A model generated the notes under the pieces. That model had not been told where the DNA came from, searched no databases, and saw only the letters and a list, made by a program, of their open reading frames with translations. Shown in pieces: positions 1 to 5,137 of a stretch of DNA of 10,060 nucleotides. The stretch is from assembly GCA_002499015.1 (NCBI GenBank), contig DAJY01000065.1, forward strand, positions 3,407 through 13,466, in the 5' to 3' direction. Made by a program: the position numbers and the translations under genes. Source of the DNA: Euryarchaeota archaeon UBA242 (GTDB lineage: Archaea > Thermoplasmatota > Poseidoniia > Poseidoniales > Poseidoniaceae). Position 1 is the first letter of the stretch. Each line of letters opens with the position of its first letter.

Positions 1-494
1 CAATGTAATTCTTTTGAATTTACGAATTCTTCCGAACTAACAAAGTTTGTTCTAGTATCGTGAATAGAATAACTCCAACCTAATGATTGAAAACCATTTA
101 CCAATGCCTTAGCGCAATGTCCAGCACCCATCAATAATACATGTGGCATGGCAATAATCACCTCGATAGCGAGAGTGACTCGGCCCCCGCATAACGAATC
201 AAGAGGTGTCACTTGATAGCCCTTCGCACCCTTGTGCAAACCATAAGTAAGCACTTCTCCACTTGGCTTTGATGATTGCTTTAGTAACTCTCTACAGCGC
301 TGCAAAACCTTCATTTCAAGACCTGCACCGCCAACGGTGCCAACCCATTGTTCATGCTCATCAAATCCAGAAAGTGCCAATTTGGCTCCAACTTTACCAG
401 GAACGCTACCCGATGTGCTAATCACACTGGCTAAGACTACTGAATGACCTTGGTCAAGACGTGATAATGTCCATACCAAAACCGCTGCGGTCAT
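1..494 (-). CDS. XdhC/CoxI-family molybdenum-hydroxylase maturation protein (partial, 3' end beyond window)
   Basis: The frame is open from the ATG at 494 to the left edge: 164 codons, with the C-terminus missing. Proteins of this family bind molybdenum cofactor and help insert it into xanthine dehydrogenase/CO dehydrogenase-type enzymes in the cytoplasm. Visible hallmarks are the N-terminal XdhC motif around residues 28-39 (TSGSVPGKVGAKLAL), GTVGGAGLE at 52-60, and CGG at 102-104. A second, Rossmann-like part starts near 119 with LLMGAGHCAKALV, followed by HDTR at 145-148. The GTVGG-x-x-LE form looks more like XdhC than the SGGCVE form I associate with CoxI-like relatives (from memory). The start is supported by AAGGAG at 505-500, five bases before the ATG; an in-frame GTG two codons earlier would be too close to that site. 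The gene follows the MocA-like gene on the same strand after 47 bases, so the two are likely co-transcribed. The partner enzyme is not in the window. Confidence 0.85.
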   Translation of the reverse strand, partial: MTAAVLVWTLSRLDQGHSVVLASVISTSGSVPGKVGAKLALSGFDEHEQWVGTVGGAGLEMKVLQRCRELLKQSSKPSGEVLTYGLHKGAKGYQVTPLDSLCGGRVTLAIEVIIAMPHVLLMGAGHCAKALVNGFQSLGWSYSIHDTRTNFVSSEEFVNSKELH

Positions 495-499
495 AGTCA

Positions 500-505
500 C
501 TCCTT
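500..505 (-). promoter_or_regulatory. Shine-Dalgarno sequence for the XdhC-family gene
   Basis: On the minus strand AAGGAG is followed by TGACT and the ATG at 494. The 5-base spacing fixes ATG rather than the in-frame GTG at 500 as the start. It is one of the clearer ribosome-binding sites in the window. Confidence 0.6.
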
Positions 506-528
506 GCAGGGTTCACACATACACTTTG

Positions 529-548
529 CGACTGAAATAGTTCAGTCG
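529..548 (-). promoter_or_regulatory. Perfect hairpin between the mocA-like and xdhC-like genes
   Basis: The arms CGACTGAA (529-536) and TTCAGTCG (541-548) are perfectly complementary around a 4-base loop. On the minus strand the stem begins in the last codon of the MocA-like gene, covers its stop (544-542), and ends about 25 bases before the XdhC ribosome-binding site. No U-run follows it, so a factor-independent terminator is not indicated. A role in mRNA processing, stability or partial attenuation between the two cistrons is possible but is only inference. Confidence 0.5.
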
Positions 549-1135
549 TTTTTCAAAAGTGTTTGTTCATTTTCCAATAGTGACTGTAAATCATTTTCAG
601 TATCGATATTCAATGAGATCAATGGATAATCTACCTGAACTGAATCAAATGAAACAATATCTCTCAATGACTCATTTGGATAGGAAGCCAATACTTCTTC
701 AATATCTCCATCGACGAGAATTACTGGATGACCGCTTCTACCATCACTTACTGGTTTACAAGAGTTCTTAGATTCCATTAACTGTTTAACCATAGAAACA
801 TTCCATCCCGGCCTATCCACTGGCGCAATTAGTACTCTTCTTGGAGTTCTACCATGATCGCCACATAATGACATCAATCCGCATTGAATGCTTCCAGTTC
901 TACCATCTTGCGGTGATTGATTGATTACGATTGTAGCACCTGGTACAGAAGTCAAACAATCAAATGCTAATTCAGATGATGTCACTACAACAATAGGAGA
1001 GCAACCGGCATTTTGTAAGCGTCTATAGGCCAAACCGAGTAAATTGGTATCTCCAATGCTGACAAGCGCCTTTGCTTGGCCAAGGCGAGACGATGCTCCC
1101 GCTGCCAAAATAATCGCCGCAATCCCCTTGGACAT
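542..1135 (-). CDS. MobA/MocA-like molybdopterin nucleotidyltransferase
   Basis: This 197-residue cytoplasmic protein has the fold signature of MobA-like NTP transferases, which attach CMP or GMP to molybdopterin. Residues 10-24 hold the nucleotide-binding loop LAAGASSRLGQAKAL, with Lys22 as the conserved lysine. APVDRPG at 104-110 is the metal-binding Asp region (Asp107; relatives often have DQP, here DRP). GRSGHPVIL at 132-140 and NIDTENDL at 176-183 match the later conserved blocks (usually GxPv and DIDTPeDl). Length is normal for MocA (about 190-200). Its position directly upstream of an XdhC gene on the same strand favours MocA, the CTP-dependent enzyme serving xanthine/CO dehydrogenase-type enzymes, over MobA or an unrelated sugar nucleotidyltransferase. 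I call the family firmly and the substrate tentatively. No good ribosome-binding site precedes the ATG, so it may be leaderless. Confidence 0.85.
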   Translation of the reverse strand: MSKGIAAIILAAGASSRLGQAKALVSIGDTNLLGLAYRRLQNAGCSPIVVVTSSELAFDCLTSVPGATIVINQSPQDGRTGSIQCGLMSLCGDHGRTPRRVLIAPVDRPGWNVSMVKQLMESKNSCKPVSDGRSGHPVILVDGDIEEVLASYPNESLRDIVSFDSVQVDYPLISLNIDTENDLQSLLENEQTLLKND

Positions 1136-1222
1136 GATGTTGCCACGACAGTGTTATTCTTTGAGTAATCGGCCATTAACCCTGAGAATCTAATCGATTT
1201 CTTTGTGGAACAGCTTCGCGTC

Positions 1223-1230
1223 TTGAAATA
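1223..1230 (+). promoter_or_regulatory. TATA-like element for the 1252 gene
   Basis: TTGAAATA is centred about 25-26 bases before the ATG at 1252, the spacing expected of an archaeal TATA box with a leaderless transcript. No Shine-Dalgarno sequence lies before the ATG. The match is one base off TTTAAATA, so support is modest. The rest of the 116-base divergent gap (1136-1251) shows only an AATAAC-type stretch near 1154-1160 that could serve the minus-strand mocA-like gene. Confidence 0.35.
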
Positions 1231-1251
1231 CCCTAAATATTATCATCATCC

Positions 1252-2013
1252 ATGAAACAATCCGAAAGTAAAATCTCTAGCCCTTATTTTAGGTCGATGC
1301 GGTTGTTATTAGATACAGTAGAAAGTAACGATTCACTTCAATGGGATGATGAGGAATACGGAAAGGTTGAGATATTTGTCAAAGGAATGTCAAGACGCTG
1401 GTACAAAATTAATGCCATTCAAATTGAACCAATAAAAAAAGACCAATCTGGGGCAGACCCAAAACATTGGACTAGTTCTTGGGTGATTATGGTCAAGGGT
1501 GCTGCGTGGAGATCAGACTTTAGCAACAATAATTCAATGGTTGCTGACATATGCATTCACACTGCAAGAAGTGGATATCGGTTACCGATAGGAGATAGTT
1601 TAGTAAGCCTATGTTTATCTTTGGTAAATGACAAAATTACCGCAATGGAGATCCCATTACTCGCTCAATTTATTGTTTGTCCGAGAAAGCGACTTTCAAC
1701 TATAGAAATATTCCAACAGGAGGGAATCGTTACATCGTATATGTTGAATCAAGAAGACCCTTTCGGTGAATGGGACGAAGATTGGGAGCAGGAAGAGGAT
1801 AATTTACAGCAAAATGAGTTCGCACTTATTAATCATAGTAATCCTGCTTTTGATGCACTTGCAAATCTATTTGCCCATAGTGCAATATCGGCTGAAAGGG
1901 AGAGTAAAGTCCTTGAAAGCGAATTAATAGAACAAGAGATGAGAGAAAATCACATTGAAAAGATGATTTATGACTGGGATAGAGAAGCCGATAAAGTTCG
2001 TGGGTTACGATGA
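1252..2013 (+). CDS. Unrecognised acidic protein with C-terminal coiled-coil-like helix
   Basis: I do not recognise this 253-residue protein. It has no signal peptide and no convincing membrane segment, so it is probably cytoplasmic. Residues 37-150 look like a mixed alpha/beta globular domain, including KVEIFVKGMSRRWYKI (38-53), a strand-like SWVIMVKGAAW (76-86) and ADICIHTARSGYRLPIG (98-114). Residues 168-190 form a Trp- and acid-rich stretch (DPFGEWDEDWEQEED). Residues 212-250 are highly charged and probably a long helix or short coiled coil ending in basic residues. It stands alone on the plus strand, divergent from the molybdenum genes and convergent with the acyl-CoA dehydrogenase, with only 3 bases between the stop codons. 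The start is the first ATG after a TATA-like box and has no ribosome-binding site. Coding is likely given the length and the normal composition, but no function can be assigned. Confidence 0.75.
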   Translation: MKQSESKISSPYFRSMRLLLDTVESNDSLQWDDEEYGKVEIFVKGMSRRWYKINAIQIEPIKKDQSGADPKHWTSSWVIMVKGAAWRSDFSNNNSMVADICIHTARSGYRLPIGDSLVSLCLSLVNDKITAMEIPLLAQFIVCPRKRLSTIEIFQQEGIVTSYMLNQEDPFGEWDEDWEQEEDNLQQNEFALINHSNPAFDALANLFAHSAISAERESKVLESELIEQEMRENHIEKMIYDWDREADKVRGLR

Positions 2014-2016
2014 AAA

Positions 2017-3165
2017 TTAGAAATCTTTAGTAATTTCACGTCCAATAATCATTCTCTGAACTTGTGATGAACCTTCATAAATTTGCATAACTTTTGCACC
2101 TCTCATAAGACGTGCAACCGGATATTCTTCCGAATATCCATAGCCGCCGAAAATTTGTACTGCATCAGTTGAAACCTGCATTGCTGTATCGGCTGAAAAT
2201 CTCTTAGCATGTGCAGCAGACTCAGTATTGCGAATCTCATTATCTGCTTCATAAGCGCTTTTCCAAGTCAATAATCTACTAGCCTCGATTTTAGTTTTCA
2301 TATCTGCAAGCATGAATTGTATTGCTTGGTGCTTATGCAATGGCTTACCAAATGAATGTCGCTCGTTTGAATATTGTAATGCGTGTTCATACGCCGCTCT
2401 TGCCAAACCTGTGGCATGTGCGGCGATATTCGGCCTACTCATGTCAAAGGCATTCATTGCATTTATCCAACCACCAGATTCAGAACCACCTATTAAATTC
2501 TCAACGGGGACTCTTACATTGTCAAATGTAATTGCCCGTGTATCTGAACATCTTTGCCCCATGTTGGTTTCTTTCTTGCCGAGTGTAAAACCATCAGTTC
2601 CTGCTTCAACAATAAATCCAGACATCCCTTTGTAACCGGCATCTGGGTCTGTTTTTGCTAGAATGAAGAAGAAGTCAGCATATCCTGCCCCTGTGATAAA
2701 CATCTTTGAGCCATTGATGACATATTCATCTCCATCGCGAATTGCTGTTGTAGTACATGCTGCCAAATCAGAACCTGCCCCTGGTTCTGTCACACCATAT
2801 GATGCCAAAGCACCATCTTCTGAAACTTTTCTTAACCATTTTTGCTTCTGTTCTTCAGTTCCACCGGTGATGATAGGGGCGCAGGCCAAGGAAGTTGCAT
2901 AGGCTGCTGTAGCAAACCCTGGATCTCCCCAAGCAAGTTCTTCATTGACCAAAACTTCCTCGAACAAACCTAATCCAGGACCTCCATAGTCTTCAGGAAT
3001 ATGCAAGTTTAGCAGACCCATCTCATGTGCAGCCTGTATGGCTTCCTTGGGGTATTGAGAGTTGGAATCCCAATGCTCAGCATTAGGACGAATCTCGTCG
3101 ACTGCAAACTCATGAGCGAGTTCACGCAACATCTCCTGCATCTCATCAAGTTGGAAGTTGACCAT
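2017..3165 (-). CDS. Acyl-CoA dehydrogenase
   Basis: This 382-residue FAD enzyme of normal family length introduces the trans-2 double bond into acyl-CoA in fatty-acid or branched-chain amino-acid breakdown, passing electrons to an electron-transfer flavoprotein. The N-terminal helical domain is at about 1-120. The signature GVTEPGAGSD is at 124-133, in the middle beta domain that contacts FAD and substrate, followed by NGSKMFITGA at 151-160. The C-terminal helical domain holds RHSFGKPL (269-276), QIFGGYGYSEEYPV (337-350) and the terminal signature IYEGSSQVQR (362-371). Glu364 sits at the position of the catalytic base in medium- and short-chain enzymes, so activity is expected. Chain-length preference cannot be read from sequence. 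GGGGGTG at 3174-3168 lies just before the ATG and may be a ribosome-binding site. No other beta-oxidation gene is adjacent. Confidence 0.95.
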   Translation of the reverse strand: MVNFQLDEMQEMLRELAHEFAVDEIRPNAEHWDSNSQYPKEAIQAAHEMGLLNLHIPEDYGGPGLGLFEEVLVNEELAWGDPGFATAAYATSLACAPIITGGTEEQKQKWLRKVSEDGALASYGVTEPGAGSDLAACTTTAIRDGDEYVINGSKMFITGAGYADFFFILAKTDPDAGYKGMSGFIVEAGTDGFTLGKKETNMGQRCSDTRAITFDNVRVPVENLIGGSESGGWINAMNAFDMSRPNIAAHATGLARAAYEHALQYSNERHSFGKPLHKHQAIQFMLADMKTKIEASRLLTWKSAYEADNEIRNTESAAHAKRFSADTAMQVSTDAVQIFGGYGYSEEYPVARLMRGAKVMQIYEGSSQVQRMIIGREITKDF

Positions 3166-3198
3166 AACACCCCCAACAAGAACCCCCTTATGAGGATT

Positions 3199-3253
3199 GA
3201 AACAAAAATAACACCGGAATTAGTTAATATTACAGATTAACAATAAGCCGGTG
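3199..3253 (-). terminator. Nested stem-loop with U-rich tract after the CaCA antiporter gene
   Basis: On the minus strand, 16 bases after the antiporter stop, an outer stem CACCGG/CCGGTG (3253-3248 with 3217-3212) encloses an inner stem GTTAAT/ATTAAC (3241-3236 with 3228-3223) and a 7-base loop, with a short asymmetric internal loop between the stems. It is followed at once by TTATTTTTGTTT (3211-3200). A stem plus U-tract fits termination of the antiporter transcript. The same T-rich block could also be part of the promoter of the acyl-CoA dehydrogenase, whose ATG lies 34 bases further on. Confidence 0.55.
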
Positions 3254-3268
3254 AATGCTTTTATTCTA

Positions 3269-4405
3269 TTAAAAGGAGATGTATTCTAAATACTCTGCCG
3301 CTAGAACTGCTAAGAAAGTTAGATAAAATAAAATCAATACTAACCCTTCCCAGCGTTTAAATTCATATTGAGTCCACATCATAAAAATTGCAATCGTGGA
3401 ACCGATAATGGTTGTTGGAATGATGAAGTGTAGTAGTTCTGGTGCCTCTGAACTAGTTATCGCCAATGGACTAATTAGCGCAGCAATTCCAATTGATAAT
3501 AATGGGTCTGTGATATTGGAGCCAATCAGAGTACCTATCGCCACACCCTCACTTTTTCTAGCAGCCATCAAGGCAATAGTCAATTCAGGAAGCGAAGTCC
3601 CGAATCCAGAAATGGTTGAGCCTATTGTTGAATGTGGGATATTCATTGACTTTGCCAAATCATTTGCGATCGATACTAGATGTTGAGCAGCAAAAACTGC
3701 AAATGAAAGCCCCAAGGTAATCATAACTATGTATGCCGCAGTAGTCCAATTAGAACCAGTGGCCTCAATATCAAGTGATTTGTCTATCAGTTCATCTTCT
3801 CTAATCACTTTACGATTTAGCAGTAGCCAAGACACGTATGCGACATAGAGTAGAACTAAAATCAATCCTTCAATGCGATTTAACTCGTACCCTGTATAGA
3901 TAAAGAAACTTAGTAATAATAATGAAAGGAGCATTATTAGACCATCCCGTTTCAGCCATGAAGGGCGAATTTTCATACCCCTAAACAAAACTACTACTCC
4001 AAGAATCAGGGTTATTTGAACCAAAATAGAGCCGAAAATCCCACTAATTGCAAAGTTGGCAAGACCCGGATTGTTTACGGAATCTAATGCAGAGATTGAA
4101 GTTAACACTATTTCTGGTAACGAAGTGCCAATAGAAACGACGGTGAGACCGATAACAACTTCTGGTATCTCTGCTCTTTGGGCTAACCCTTTAGCACCTT
4201 TAATGAAAAAGTCTGCAGATGTCACCAATAAGGCTAATGCCAATGCTAAAACAAATAATGTTAGTGGAAGATTATTCCAACCAACCTTTTCCCCCCCAAA
4301 CTTGAAGGCGATTATTCCAATGAATAACGAACCTGTAACTGCAAGAGTATTGTAATGGATTAATTCGGGTATACCCATTACCTTATTGTCCTCTGCCATG
4401 TTCAA
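3269..4405 (-). CDS. Sodium/calcium exchanger-family (CaCA) cation antiporter
   Basis: This 378-residue polytopic membrane protein exchanges cations, typically Ca2+ out for Na+ or H+ in. It has the two inverted alpha repeats of the family. Alpha-1 has GTSLPE at 93-98 (Glu98), with GSILVQ at 125-130. Alpha-2 has GTSLPE at 269-274 (Glu274), with GSNITD at 295-300 (Ser296, Asp300). Compared with the Methanocaldococcus NCX, the two glutamates, both serines and the alpha-2 aspartate are kept, but the alpha-1 asparagine (GSNxxN) is Gln130. About ten membrane segments are visible. Before the usual first segment (46-63) there is an extra N-terminal stretch with a hydrophobic segment (about 20-36), which explains the length above the usual 300-350. 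The ATG lies 26 bases from a TATA-like box, and Met3 is an alternative start. It is divergent from the aquaporin. The transported ion is not certain. Confidence 0.9.
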   Translation of the reverse strand: MNMAEDNKVMGIPELIHYNTLAVTGSLFIGIIAFKFGGEKVGWNNLPLTLFVLALALALLVTSADFFIKGAKGLAQRAEIPEVVIGLTVVSIGTSLPEIVLTSISALDSVNNPGLANFAISGIFGSILVQITLILGVVVLFRGMKIRPSWLKRDGLIMLLSLLLLSFFIYTGYELNRIEGLILVLLYVAYVSWLLLNRKVIREDELIDKSLDIEATGSNWTTAAYIVMITLGLSFAVFAAQHLVSIANDLAKSMNIPHSTIGSTISGFGTSLPELTIALMAARKSEGVAIGTLIGSNITDPLLSIGIAALISPLAITSSEAPELLHFIIPTTIIGSTIAIFMMWTQYEFKRWEGLVLILFYLTFLAVLAAEYLEYISF

Positions 4406-4500
4406 CCGTCATCTGCATTCCTTCTTGATATTTATGTGAGAATCGAATCAATTTATTCGTTTAGGAAAACCAAATAATACTCCAGTTGTAGGGACAATAT
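4406..4500. promoter_or_regulatory. Divergent promoter region of the antiporter and aquaporin
   Basis: On the minus strand CATAAATATC (4436-4427) is centred 26 bases before the antiporter ATG. On the plus strand GGAAAAC (4464-4470), resembling a TFB-recognition element, is followed by CAAATAATA (4471-4479), centred 26 bases before the aquaporin ATG. Neither gene has a strong ribosome-binding site, so both could be leaderless archaeal transcripts. Between the two boxes lies a short inverted repeat, CGAAT/ATTCG (4444-4448 and 4455-4459), which could be a shared operator, but 5-base arms are weak evidence. Confidence 0.45.
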
Positions 4501-5136
4501 ATGTGGAAACGCGCAGGAGCCGAATTAATCGGCACCGCATTGATGGTTGCAGTGGGATGCGGAAGTATTGCTTATGGCGCATCATTACCGATTATATGTT
4601 TGTCATTTGCAATTGCAGTTATAACTGCAATACTAATTTTTGGACCAATCTCTGGAGCCCATATCAATCCGGCTGTTAGCATTGCTTTTTACAGACATGG
4701 AGATTTAGAGAAAAATGCCCTTATTCCATATATTTCTGCACAAATCACTGGTGGAATCCTCGCTGCCATAGCGATTTCTGCTACTGGTGCTGGCACTGGA
4801 CCAACAACGATTGCAGCCAACCATAATTACCTAAGTGCTTTCTTTATCGAAGTTTTCATCACTTTTGTTTTGATGGCAAATATTTTATGGATTATTAGCA
4901 AAAGCAATAATAGAATAATTATTGCTTCATGGATTGGTGGATGGGTCGGAATATTGGCATTTATGTTTGGCCCTGCTACAGGTGCAAGTATGAACCCTGC
5001 ACGAACAATAGGACCTAATTTGATCTCTGGAATTTATAGCAGCATGCCACTCTATATTATTTCAACTATCATTGGAGCTTGGCTTGCTGCTGAATTATTT
5101 TTGAGAATTAAACCTCAAAAAGAGATGTCTGAATGA
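4501..5136 (+). CDS. Aquaporin / MIP-family channel
   Basis: This 211-residue channel of the major intrinsic protein family passes water or small neutral solutes across the membrane. Six membrane segments are visible (about 6-26, 30-48, 74-93, 109-131, 138-157, 182-202). Two half-helices carry the NPA boxes: GAHINPAVS (NPA 56-58) and GASMNPARTIGP (NPA 165-167). By spacing from the NPA boxes to E. coli AqpZ, the selectivity filter would be Phe36, Ala153, Ala162 and Arg168. Arg168 is the conserved filter arginine, while the usual AqpZ histidine seems replaced by a small residue. The GPxTGASMNPAR context resembles NIP-type and other wider channels, so glycerol or another neutral solute is possible; this rests on ungapped alignment by eye. 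The gene is short but complete. It is divergent from the cation antiporter and ends 1 base from the end of the convergent E1 gene. Confidence 0.93.
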   Translation: MWKRAGAELIGTALMVAVGCGSIAYGASLPIICLSFAIAVITAILIFGPISGAHINPAVSIAFYRHGDLEKNALIPYISAQITGGILAAIAISATGAGTGPTTIAANHNYLSAFFIEVFITFVLMANILWIISKSNNRIIIASWIGGWVGILAFMFGPATGASMNPARTIGPNLISGIYSSMPLYIISTIIGAWLAAELFLRIKPQKEMSE

Positions 5137-5137
5137 T

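Noticed and set aside
1136..1251. Possible RNA gene or riboswitch in the divergent gap, including a Moco-type element
   Set aside because: There is no extended stem structure or known riboswitch consensus; only short chance repeats such as ATCGAT are seen.
4056..4355. Plus-strand open frame opposite the antiporter
   Set aside because: It is a mirror of the alpha-1 repeat codons with no start signal or recognisable domain.
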